Made by a program: the position numbers and the translations under genes. From Oscillospiraceae bacterium (GTDB taxonomy: Bacteria > Bacillota > Clostridia > UMGS1810), in the NCBI GenBank assembly GCA_022769845.1, contig JALEIO010000198.1:1-5483 (forward strand): 5,483 nucleotides of DNA, given 5' to 3'. The notes beneath the pieces are model-generated. The model saw nothing but the letters and a program-made list of their open reading frames with translations, made no database searches and was not told the DNA's origin. Of the stretch, positions 1-5,483 are shown one piece after another; positions within the stretch are counted from its first letter, which is position 1; every line of letters starts with the position of its first letter.

Positions 1-1397
1 TTGGAAGTTATTTTTACATTCACTTTTTCCAATCCGCCATATGTTTTTTCAATTTCATGGTCATTTTTATAACTGCCGGACGGAGTAACTTTTTTATCAT
101 ATACATAATTTGTACTGCTTAAGTTGAGAATACTTTTTTCATCAGTACCCCACAAATTAATACTGCTGTCGGAAAAATAATATTTAATGCTGTTATATGC
201 GTCAATGGTAAAACTATAGCCTGAATTTATATTTCCCGACGTTCCCGCAAGAAACAAATCACCTCTTTGACCGATAGAACCTGTATCACTGTTTGTCACA
301 TCTACAAGATAATTCTTTCCGTCCTCCATTTTAACTATGTTCCACATATGGTCGCCTGCTCCGCTTCCGCTACTCGTCACACCGATAACGGTATAGCATT
401 TAATATCATTTTCAAAAGTTGATAAATCAAACAAATACTGGAAAGCCTTTGCATAGCCTTCACACACAACGTTTGTTTTGTCATTTTTGTCGAATACATA
501 AATAATCTGCCACTCGTCGCCGTAAGCAATATCGTTTTCAGCCGCATCGGTATTATACGACGTAAGTTCGCATATAACATCGCGGTATGCCTTAAGCTTT
601 TGATAATCGGAAAGATTTTTATATTTTTCAACAATCTCTTTTGCATAGTTTGCCGCATTTGAAGCTGCAGATGTTTTTGCAACATCAACTTCCGGGCTAT
701 TCTGATTATAATTTTCCGCTTTATAGTTTTTAGCAACTCTAAACGAAAAGATTAACCGATCAACATAAAAATCAATTCTGTTTATGCTTTGTGTATATCC
801 ACCGCTTGCAATGCCGCCTGTTTCCGATTTGTCAAACCAGTATAAATCGTAAGGACAATCATCAATAATTGCATTTAAAATCTGTGAAATATTAAAGTTT
901 TTATTAAATTCTCCAAAAGCAGCATTGGCAACTCTTTGCAGATACTCATTTTCAGCCTCCGAATCATTTTTGACAATGCCTAATTCTTTCGCCGTCCACG
1001 AATTTTTAAAACCCCATTTTTCAAAAATTTCTTTATTAATCTCAAACGTTGTTGACGACATTTCTCCGTTTGCAACCTTTTCTATCTTGTTTTTTAAAAA
1101 ATCATAAATATTTTTGTCGTTTGCACCAAGCTGTTCTCTTGCCTCAACAGACGCAGGATTTGCCTCGCTCATATTTTTCGGATACAATGTTTTTTGCACA
1201 TATCCTTTAAAAAGCTCGCTGCTTTGCGGAAAATCAGCATTTATGCTGATTGTATTTGTTTGAAAAACAGATACATCGTCACTTGCATATACACTGCACC
1301 ATAAAACCGACAACAAAATAATTGGCACTATAACCAAAATTGCCGGTTTTGCAAGCATTTTTTTGGCAATTATACGTTCTGAAAAGCTGTTAACCAT
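1..1397 (-). CDS. Secreted transglutaminase-like protein, C-terminus cut by the window edge
   Basis: An open frame runs from an ATG at 1397 to the left edge without a stop, giving 465 residues. Residues 1-38 form a signal peptide or anchor: a basic start, a hydrophobic stretch at about 18-34, and a plausible signal peptidase site after SVYA (38). The transglutaminase-like core lies at about residues 230-380. A VVCEGYAKAFQYL block holds the presumed nucleophile Cys312, GDHMWNIVK gives His350, and YLVDVTNSD gives Asp366. The order and spacing fit the Cys-His-Asp triad of the transglutaminase-like fold. The preceding region (YGDEWQIIYVFD) resembles clostridial surface proteins of this type. After about residue 430 a new, unfinished region begins. 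Family members include cross-linking enzymes, proteases and inactive domains, so the reaction is not known here. It should act outside the cell. The start is supported by AAGGGGG at 1407-1413. A promoter lies just upstream. Confidence 0.85.
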   Translation of the reverse strand, partial: MVNSFSERIIAKKMLAKPAILVIVPIILLSVLWCSVYASDDVSVFQTNTISINADFPQSSELFKGYVQKTLYPKNMSEANPASVEAREQLGANDKNIYDFLKNKIEKVANGEMSSTTFEINKEIFEKWGFKNSWTAKELGIVKNDSEAENEYLQRVANAAFGEFNKNFNISQILNAIIDDCPYDLYWFDKSETGGIASGGYTQSINRIDFYVDRLIFSFRVAKNYKAENYNQNSPEVDVAKTSAASNAANYAKEIVEKYKNLSDYQKLKAYRDVICELTSYNTDAAENDIAYGDEWQIIYVFDKNDKTNVVCEGYAKAFQYLFDLSTFENDIKCYTVIGVTSSGSGAGDHMWNIVKMEDGKNYLVDVTNSDTGSIGQRGDLFLAGTSGNINSGYSFTIDAYNSIKYYFSDSSINLWGTDEKSILNLSSTNYVYDKKVTPSGSYKNDHEIEKTYGGLEKVNVKITS

Positions 1398-1406
1398 ATT
1401 AAAAAG

Positions 1407-1413
1407 CCCCCTT
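1407..1413 (-). promoter_or_regulatory. Ribosome binding site of the transglutaminase-like gene
   Basis: On the minus strand AAGGGGG lies 9 nt before the ATG at 1397. It fixes that start, since no other start codon is better placed. Confidence 0.7.
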
Positions 1414-1428
1414 ATACAAATCTATTTA

Positions 1429-1457
1429 ATTATAGTATAATTTAGGGATTATGGCAA
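1429..1457 (-). promoter_or_regulatory. Sigma-A-type promoter of the transglutaminase-like gene
   Basis: Read on the minus strand, TTGCCA (1452-1457) is followed by a 17-nt spacer and TATAAT (1429-1434), a perfect -10 box at ideal spacing. Transcription would begin near 1422, giving a leader of about 25 nt before the ATG at 1397. This lets the gene be expressed separately from the two genes upstream of it on the same strand. Confidence 0.72.
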
Positions 1458-1515
1458 GCGTTTTTATAAAACTTTTGCAGAATAAATCAAAATTTCGCAT
1501 TGAAAGCTTTTTTCG

Positions 1516-2181
1516 TTATTCATTTACAAGCTTTGCAATAAATTTTAAATGATTTATGTAATTTGTTCTGTCTTTTTCGTTTTTATACCATTTTTCCATA
1601 GGCGGACGCAGCGTAATATAAATTTCGTTACCGTTGGAAGATTTAATATTCGCAAACCTTTTAATGCTGCTAAACGGAATTTTCACAATATCATCGCCGC
1701 TTTTGTGCGGAATTTCAACACCAAAATCTTCAAAAACCTTGTAGGTTGCAATACAGCCGCTTTTTTCATACCGCGGATAAAGATAATCATCGCAAATCTG
1801 CACAATCGAAGTACCCGCCGCAAGCTCAACATCCATTTTTGTAAGAACAGCCTGCATATACTGCGGATCATTATTGCCGCTTGTTTCGTCATAAGCAAGG
1901 CGGCTCGTTTCGACAAGCTTTTTGCCGTCGCCGTTGTAGTCATCAATCGCATTTTGTACGGCAGTGTTATATTTTTCACTTTCCTCATCCAAAAGATTAA
2001 ACTGCGTTGTGAACATAATATTTATATCAGGCTTGGGAGTGAAAAAAATTGTCTTTACAAGCGAAACAACCAAAATTGCACCAATGACAAAAGCAAGAGC
2101 GGGAAAACGGTAATAATCCCACAAATACTGCATTTTCTGCCCCTTCGGCACTTCGTTAAGCTTTATCATATGATCTGCCAT
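1516..2181 (-). CDS. Uncharacterised single-pass membrane protein with a large extracytoplasmic domain
   Basis: The product has 221 residues. A short charged N-terminus ends in QYLWDYYRFP, then one hydrophobic helix spans about residues 27-47. The remaining 170 residues should lie outside the membrane. The layout (a WDYY-type motif, one helix, then KPDINIMF) matches from memory a common group of unnamed clostridial membrane proteins, but I cannot assign a family. Residues 79-87 (IDDYNGDGK) have the D-x-N-x-D-G pattern of a calcium loop, although the usual acidic residue at loop position 12 is missing (Thr92). The segment ELAAGTSIVQICDDYLYPRY (119-138) is reminiscent of solute-binding-type folds. 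AGGAG, about 7 nt before the ATG at 2181, supports the start; Met5 is a less likely alternative. It begins 21 nt after the epimerase gene and is probably co-transcribed with it. Function unknown. Confidence 0.88.
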   Translation of the reverse strand: MADHMIKLNEVPKGQKMQYLWDYYRFPALAFVIGAILVVSLVKTIFFTPKPDINIMFTTQFNLLDEESEKYNTAVQNAIDDYNGDGKKLVETSRLAYDETSGNNDPQYMQAVLTKMDVELAAGTSIVQICDDYLYPRYEKSGCIATYKVFEDFGVEIPHKSGDDIVKIPFSSIKRFANIKSSNGNEIYITLRPPMEKWYKNEKDRTNYINHLKFIAKLVNE

Positions 2182-2202
2182 AATTTTCTCCTTTTTGCAA
2201 TA

Positions 2203-3168
2203 CTAAATCCACCACATATCGCCTTTAGACTCGTAAATAAGAACATCCTTTAAAAAGTCCATTGCCTTTATAAGTCCCTCATCCGGCGTCATAAGACTGT
2301 CCTCGTGCTCAATGCTGATAACTCCGTCATATCCGCAAAGACGAAGTGCGCTTATCATATCCTTCCAGTATGAATAGTCGTTTCCGTAACCAACGGAGCG
2401 GAATATCCACGAACGGTTAATTTCGTCCGCATAGGTCTTTGTATCGAGAACGCCGTTTGTTTTTGAATTAATCGGGTCAAGTTTTGTATCTTTGGCGTGG
2501 AAATGATAAATAGCGCCTTTAAGCGACCTTATGGCATAAACAGGGTCAATTCCCTGCCAGATAAGATGGCTCGGGTCAAAGTTTGCACCGATAATATCCC
2601 CTACCGCCGCACGCAGTTTTAAAAGCGTTTCGGGGTTATAAACGCAAAAGCCGGGATGCATTTCAAATGCAATTTTTTCAATTCCGTATTGCTTTGCATA
2701 TTCCGCAGCCTTTTTCCAATAAGGAATAAGCACCTCATCCCACTGATACTTTAAGATTTCAGAAAAATCGTTCGGCCACGGACAGGTTACCCAGTTGGGT
2801 GTTTTGTCATCTTTGCTGCCGCCGGGACAACCCGAAAAAGTAACTATTGTATGTACGCCCGCTTTTTTTGCAAGCTGACAGGTTTTTTCAAAATCAGAAT
2901 GGAATTTTGCCGCAATTTCTTTGTTAGGATGAACCGGATTTCCGTGACAGCTGAACGCCGCGATTTCAATATCATATTTTTTGATAAGGTCAAGCGTATC
3001 TGCAAGCTTTTTTTCATCATTTAAAAGCTCATCCGGATTTATGTGAGCAGTTCCGGGAAATCCTCCCGTGCCAAGTTCAATAGCCTGACCGCCGTGCTCC
3101 TTTAAAAATATAAGCGCCTCTTCAAGAGACCTGTCGTTGAAAACAGGAGAAAAAACACCAAGTTTCAT
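2203..3168 (-). CDS. Sugar phosphate isomerase/epimerase family protein (xylose isomerase-like TIM barrel)
   Basis: This 321-residue cytoplasmic protein has the xylose isomerase-like / AP endonuclease 2 TIM-barrel fold. Family members move carbonyl groups or invert carbons in sugars using a divalent metal. The likely metal ligands are visible in order: Glu169 (AFEMHPG), Asp198 (NFDPSHL), His224 (YHFHAKDT) and Glu287 (ISIEHED). His201 just after Asp198 is a probable substrate contact. The N-terminal strand MKLGVFSPVF and the ELGTGG loop (31-36) are also typical. The gap between His224 and Glu287 (63 residues) looks larger than in small epimerases such as D-tagatose 3-epimerase, suggesting an inserted lid at about 230-262. 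The frame can extend to a TTG at 3183, but GGAGG lies 8 nt before the ATG at 3168 and the TTG would overlap it, so 3168 is chosen. Substrate unknown: no transporter, kinase or dehydrogenase is adjacent. First gene of a two-gene unit. Confidence 0.92.
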   Translation of the reverse strand: MKLGVFSPVFNDRSLEEALIFLKEHGGQAIELGTGGFPGTAHINPDELLNDEKKLADTLDLIKKYDIEIAAFSCHGNPVHPNKEIAAKFHSDFEKTCQLAKKAGVHTIVTFSGCPGGSKDDKTPNWVTCPWPNDFSEILKYQWDEVLIPYWKKAAEYAKQYGIEKIAFEMHPGFCVYNPETLLKLRAAVGDIIGANFDPSHLIWQGIDPVYAIRSLKGAIYHFHAKDTKLDPINSKTNGVLDTKTYADEINRSWIFRSVGYGNDYSYWKDMISALRLCGYDGVISIEHEDSLMTPDEGLIKAMDFLKDVLIYESKGDMWWI

Positions 3169-3214
3169 AATATTTACCTCCAAAATTTTTTATATTATAT
3201 ATTGATTTACTGTT

Positions 3215-3243
3215 ATAATACCTCATTTTTTTATCAAAGTCAA
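3215..3243 (-). promoter_or_regulatory. Sigma-A-type promoter of the epimerase/membrane-protein unit
   Basis: On the minus strand TTGACT (3238-3243) is separated by 17 nt from TATTAT (3215-3220). Transcription would start near 3208, about 40 nt before the ATG at 3168. No second promoter is evident before the gene at 2181, which fits a shared transcript. Confidence 0.65.
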
Positions 3244-3265
3244 ACAAATTTCCAACTTATTCACA

Positions 3266-3312
3266 ATAATTTCACAAAAAATATAGACTTTTAGTTTTTT
3301 TTGTGATATTAT
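3266..3312. repeat. 16-bp inverted repeat over the wzz-like promoter, candidate operator
   Basis: The arms at 3266-3281 and 3297-3312 match as reverse complements at 15 of 16 positions, with a perfect inner 10 bp (TCACAAAAAA / TTTTTTGTGA) and a 15-nt centre. The -35 candidate lies in the centre and the -10 box TATTAT forms the end of the right arm. A further TTCACAA copy at 3260-3266 repeats the one at 3271-3277 exactly 11 bp away, about one helical turn. The arrangement suggests a repressor or activator site, but the region is A/T-rich and chance similarity is possible. Confidence 0.45.
3284..3312 (+). promoter_or_regulatory. Promoter of the wzz-like gene
   Basis: TAGACT (3284-3289) and TATTAT (3307-3312) are 17 nt apart and point toward the TTG start at 3358. 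A second -10-like TATAAT sits at 3316-3321 but lacks a matching -35 box. The pair lies within the inverted repeat at 3266-3312. Confidence 0.5.
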
Positions 3313-3343
3313 AGATATAATTGGTGTTTATCATTTGAAAATT

Positions 3344-3349
3344 AAGGGG
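3344..3349 (+). promoter_or_regulatory. Ribosome binding site that selects the TTG start at 3358
   Basis: AAGGGG lies 8 nt before TTG at 3358 but directly abuts or overlaps the GTG at 3349. It therefore supports TTG and makes the upstream GTG an unlikely start. Confidence 0.65.
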
Positions 3350-3357
3350 TGTCTTTT

Positions 3358-4044
3358 TTGAATAACAAGGAATACAGTATTTTTGACATACTTAATATGG
3401 CGCTGCAAAGATGGTGGATTGTTGCGTGCTGTTTAATTATCGGCGGCTCGGCAATGTATATTTTTTCTTACTATCTTTCCAAGCCTGTTTATCAGTCTGT
3501 CGGTACGCTTTATATAAGTAATGTTAACAAAACCACTTCACAAAGACCATCGGACGAAATCAGTCTTAACGAAATTGTTACATCGCAGGAGCTGCTTAAG
3601 TCCTCGATTGAGGTTTTAAATACCGGAAAATTTTTTACACGCGTAAAAGAGGTTTCAAAGCTTCCGTATTCGCCTGCAAGGTTAAAGGGTATGGTTACAA
3701 TGGCAGCGCGAAACGAAACCGAAATTTTGGAAATCACCGTTAAATCACCTTCGCCAAAGGTTTCATACATACTTTTGGAAACGGTAATATCGCTTGCAAA
3801 AGAAGAAATTGAATGGGTTGTTGAAGGCGGCTCAATAAAAGCTCTTGACCACGCAAAATTTTCAAACGAATACCTTCCGAGAAATATCGGCAGAAATTCG
3901 CTTCTTGGAGTTGCCGTAGGCGCACTGGCAGGCATTGGTCTTATATTCATTCTTGAGCTTATCGACACAAGAATTAAATCGTCAAATGACCTGTCTGAAA
4001 ACTATGAATATTATATTCTCGGAGAAATTCCGTCGATTGAATAG
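3358..4044 (+). CDS. Wzz/YveK-type polysaccharide co-polymerase-like membrane protein
   Basis: The product has 228 residues and the layout of a Wzz-domain chain-length determinant or tyrosine-kinase modulator (YveK/CapA type). A short cytoplasmic start (YSIFDILNMALQRWW) leads to a helix at about residues 19-40, an extracytoplasmic domain at about 41-180, a second helix at about 181-202 (small-residue rich, GVAVGALAG), and a short cytoplasmic tail with DTRIKSSNDL and ending LGEIPSIE, as is usual for this family. Such proteins set the length of exported polysaccharides, often with a BY-kinase. No kinase, flippase or glycosyltransferase gene is next to it: the gene is flanked by a divergent epimerase and a terminator. 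The proline-rich stretch usually found before the second helix is reduced to one proline (EYLPRNIGRN), so function may differ. The TTG start is chosen over the GTG at 3349 because of the SD position. Confidence 0.88.
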   Translation: MNNKEYSIFDILNMALQRWWIVACCLIIGGSAMYIFSYYLSKPVYQSVGTLYISNVNKTTSQRPSDEISLNEIVTSQELLKSSIEVLNTGKFFTRVKEVSKLPYSPARLKGMVTMAARNETEILEITVKSPSPKVSYILLETVISLAKEEIEWVVEGGSIKALDHAKFSNEYLPRNIGRNSLLGVAVGALAGIGLIFILELIDTRIKSSNDLSENYEYYILGEIPSIE

Positions 4045-4058
4045 CTTTAATATGTATT

Positions 4059-4088
4059 AAAAAAGCCGATTTAAAGTCGGCTTTTTTT
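4059..4088 (+). terminator. Intrinsic terminator after the wzz-like gene
   Basis: GCCGA (4065-4069) pairs with TCGGC (4077-4081) around a 7-nt loop. Flanking A and T runs extend the stem, and seven T residues follow at 4082-4088. It starts 15 nt after the TAG at 4042-4044 and separates the wzz-like gene from the antiporter gene. Confidence 0.9.
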
Positions 4089-4100
4089 GACAAGTTTTTC

Positions 4101-4129
4101 TTGACTTTTAAAAAACAATACATTAAATT
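4101..4129 (+). promoter_or_regulatory. Tentative promoter of the antiporter gene
   Basis: TTGACT (4101-4106) is a good -35 box. At 17 nt the best -10 is TAAATT (4124-4129), only four matches to consensus. A perfect TTGACA at 4087-4092 overlaps the end of the terminator T-run but has no -10 at the right distance. A promoter is expected here because the terminator precedes it, but the exact boxes are uncertain. Confidence 0.35.
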
Positions 4130-4166
4130 ATATTGTAATTAACTTTACTTTTCGGAGGTTTTCTTA

Positions 4167-5123
4167 ATGTATACGCTTCTGGTTTTCATTTTATTCGCAG
4201 TAGGACTTGTGCTTATTATCAAGGGCGGTGATTATTTTGTTGACGCTTCGGTGTGGATTGCAAAGGTATCGGGTATTCCGCAGTTTATAATAGGCGCAAC
4301 CATTGTAAGCATAGCAACAACAATGCCGGAACTTATTGTTTCACTTATGGCGGCGCTTGACGGAAAAGTTGATATGGCAATCGGCAACGCCGTTGGCTCG
4401 GTAACGGCAAATTCAGGCATTATACTTGCCTTATCGGTTATTATTGCCCCCTTTGCAATACGCTCAAAGGATTATATTTTAAAAACGTTTCTTCTTATTC
4501 TTTCCATACTGTCGCTCTATATTTTCTCACTTACAGGAAAGCTCTCGCCAATAGGCTGTATAATTCTTGCCGTAATTCTTATAATTTTTGTATATGAAAA
4601 TCTAAAGAGTGCAAAAAGCGCAAAATCAGTTAACAGTGACGAGGTAAAAAAATCCGTTTCAAAAAAAGAGATTTACACAAATATCGGAAAATTTATTTTC
4701 GGATGCGCCGGCATTATAATAGGTGCGCGGCTTTTGGTAGACAACGGTACGGTAATTGCACAAATTCTGCACGTTCCCGACAGCATTATTTCGGTTACGA
4801 TGATTGCCATAGGAACATCTCTGCCCGAACTTATTACCGCTATTACGGCAATACGAAAAAAACAGGGCGCGCTGTCGGCAGGAAATATTATCGGCGCAAA
4901 TATAATTGATACCACTCTTATTTTGCCAGTATGCTCCCTCGCAGCAGGAAAGCCGCTTACAATATCGGCGCAGAGTCTTAAATTTGACCTTCCCGTATGT
5001 CTTATAGTAAACGCACTTATTTTTATTCCCACGCTTATGAAATCAAAATTTTCGCGGTTTCAAGGAATTGTGGTATTTGCGGTTTACGCAGCATATATCG
5101 CGGCAATCGTATTTTTCGCATAA
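4167..5123 (+). CDS. Calcium/sodium antiporter (CaCA family, YrbG/CaxA type)
   Basis: The 318-residue integral membrane protein has the two inverted alpha repeats of the CaCA exchanger superfamily, which export Ca2+ in exchange for Na+ or H+. Alpha-1 is at about residues 42-90, with TTMPEL (Glu55) and GNAVGSVTANSG (Asn82). Alpha-2 is at about 205-253, with GTSLPEL (Glu221) and GNIIGANIID (Asp248). The two glutamates are the central ion ligands in the NCX_Mj structure, and Asn82/Asp248 fall at its N81/D240. By the same alignment, the S51 and S236 positions are Thr52 and Ala244. About ten hydrophobic helices are separated near the middle by a Lys/Ser-rich cytoplasmic loop (about 145-170). Length is typical of bacterial members. 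CGGAGG ends 8 nt before the ATG. It is monocistronic between two terminators. The exact ions and direction are inferred from the family. Confidence 0.93.
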   Translation: MYTLLVFILFAVGLVLIIKGGDYFVDASVWIAKVSGIPQFIIGATIVSIATTMPELIVSLMAALDGKVDMAIGNAVGSVTANSGIILALSVIIAPFAIRSKDYILKTFLLILSILSLYIFSLTGKLSPIGCIILAVILIIFVYENLKSAKSAKSVNSDEVKKSVSKKEIYTNIGKFIFGCAGIIIGARLLVDNGTVIAQILHVPDSIISVTMIAIGTSLPELITAITAIRKKQGALSAGNIIGANIIDTTLILPVCSLAAGKPLTISAQSLKFDLPVCLIVNALIFIPTLMKSKFSRFQGIVVFAVYAAYIAAIVFFA

Positions 5124-5126
5124 AAT

Positions 5127-5190
5127 AAAAAAGCTGAACTCGGTATGAATTTAACATTTCTTTTTAATTCACACCCTGTTCAGCTCTTTT
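5127..5190. terminator. Long bidirectional terminator hairpin between convergent genes
   Basis: An outer stem AGCTGAAC (5132-5139) / GTTCAGCT (5178-5185) is followed by a 2x2 internal loop. An inner stem GGTATGAATT (5142-5151) / AATTCACACC (5166-5175) has one mismatch, and the loop is 14 nt. An A-run precedes and a TCTTTT run follows, so each strand has a U-rich tail: stronger for the minus-strand gene, weaker for the antiporter gene. It begins a few nt after the antiporter stop and about 23 nt after the stop of the minus-strand gene. Confidence 0.8.
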
Positions 5191-5212
5191 AAATTTAACA
5201 GTTTTAAAAAGT

Positions 5213-5476
5213 TTAATTTGCAGCATATGGCAGCTGCCGCGCCACAATATCTTCAATTATATTTTTAAAATGCATAGGACTTACATTCAGACGGTTTAAT
5301 TTTTCAGCAATTTCATTTACAAAATCACGTTTTGGAGAAATGTCATCAAGGCTCAAAACAGTGCATAACTCGCCGTTTGCCAAAACGGTGTTAGCCGCAA
5401 TTCCATATACCATCACTTGTTTTGCACCGTCAAAAACCTTTTTGGTGCTGACAACGTCATACCTAATCTTTTCCAA
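5213..5476 (-). CDS. Small DUF6514-like protein, 5' end uncertain at the window edge
   Basis: The frame encodes at least 87 residues and ends with TAA at 5213-5215. The C-terminal half, DDISPKRDFVNEIAEKLNRL followed by NVSPMHFKNIIEDIVARQL, resembles from memory the small Firmicutes family DUF6514 (an ISxD-type motif, then a helix and a V/I-V/I-E-D end). The N-terminal half (VMVYGIAANTV) looks like a beta strand of the same domain. No signal peptide or membrane helix is seen, so it is probably cytoplasmic. Function unknown. The only start inside the window is TTG at 5476. The frame stays open for the remaining 7 nt, so the true start may lie further right and its ribosome binding site cannot be judged. 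It converges on the antiporter gene and shares the hairpin at 5127-5190. Confidence 0.72.
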   Translation of the reverse strand: MEKIRYDVVSTKKVFDGAKQVMVYGIAANTVLANGELCTVLSLDDISPKRDFVNEIAEKLNRLNVSPMHFKNIIEDIVARQLPYAAN

Positions 5477-5483
5477 ACTTTTT

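Noticed and set aside
377..736. 119-codon minus-strand frame within the transglutaminase-like gene
   Set aside because: It is the same strand read in another frame; the translation is Lys/Arg/Leu/Ile-rich noise, while the main frame carries the Cys and flanking motif.
925..1107. 60-codon plus-strand frame opposite the transglutaminase-like gene
   Set aside because: Short, no ribosome binding site of note, antisense to a well-supported gene.
1549..2253. 234-codon open frame on the plus strand opposite the membrane-protein gene
   Set aside because: It is antisense to a gene with a good ribosome binding site, a coherent membrane topology and sensible codon use. The plus-strand product is an unstructured run of Phe, Ile, Asn, Arg and His with no recognisable domain, and it overlaps the epimerase end.
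3169..3183. TTG start at 3183 giving a five-residue extension of the epimerase
   Set aside because: The extension would cover its own GGAGG ribosome binding site, which is placed 8 nt before the ATG at 3168.
3257..3265. TTATTCACA, a match to the DnaA box consensus TTATNCACA
   Set aside because: Only one box is present and no replication-origin genes or box cluster are nearby; a single 9-mer with one free position is expected by chance in A/T-rich DNA. It also overlaps the TTCACAA repeat discussed separately.
3184..3357. Riboswitch or small RNA in the divergent intergenic region
   Set aside because: Predicted leaders are only about 40 nt each way, and no conserved riboswitch core or terminator/antiterminator pair is visible.
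3510..3968. 152-codon minus-strand frame opposite the wzz-like gene
   Set aside because: The plus strand has a promoter, a ribosome binding site and a full Wzz-type topology; the antisense product has no recognisable features.
4673..5032. 119-codon minus-strand frame opposite the antiporter gene
   Set aside because: It mirrors the alpha-2 repeat coding region, whose plus-strand translation is clearly conserved.

Overview
The window looks like chromosomal DNA from a low-GC Gram-positive bacterium, most likely a member of the Clostridia. The base composition is A/T-rich, ribosome binding sites are strong GGAGG-type, at least one gene is best started at TTG, and spaced sigma-A promoter boxes are easy to see. 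The protein set also fits: a secreted transglutaminase-like protein, a Wzz/YveK-type protein and a small protein resembling the DUF6514 family. No species can be named from the sequence alone. I see no phage genes, transposase, CRISPR array, tRNA or rRNA.

Layout. Positions 1-1397 (minus) hold the first 465 residues of a secreted or membrane-anchored transglutaminase-like protein whose C-terminus lies beyond the left edge. It has its own well-formed promoter at 1429-1457. Positions 1516-2181 (minus) encode an uncharacterised single-pass membrane protein, and 2203-3168 (minus) a xylose-isomerase-like TIM-barrel sugar isomerase/epimerase. These two are 21 nt apart and read as one transcript, with a promoter at 3215-3243. 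A divergent intergenic region follows, containing a near-perfect 16-bp inverted repeat over the plus-strand promoter. Then come a stand-alone Wzz/YveK-type polysaccharide co-polymerase-like protein (3358-4044, plus), a clear intrinsic terminator, a calcium/sodium antiporter of the CaCA family (4167-5123, plus), a long two-segment hairpin that can end transcription from both sides, and a small minus-strand DUF6514-like gene (5213-5476) that may run past the right edge.

How the genes fit together. Apart from the epimerase/membrane-protein pair, each gene appears to be its own transcription unit, so this reads as a string of small housekeeping and cell-surface units and not one pathway. Three products act at or outside the membrane (transglutaminase-like protein, membrane-anchored unknown, Wzz-like protein) and a fourth is an ion exchanger. 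I did not find a convincing new multi-gene system. The points most worth following are the palindrome over the wzz-like promoter, the uncharacterised membrane protein tied to the epimerase, and the long convergent hairpin.
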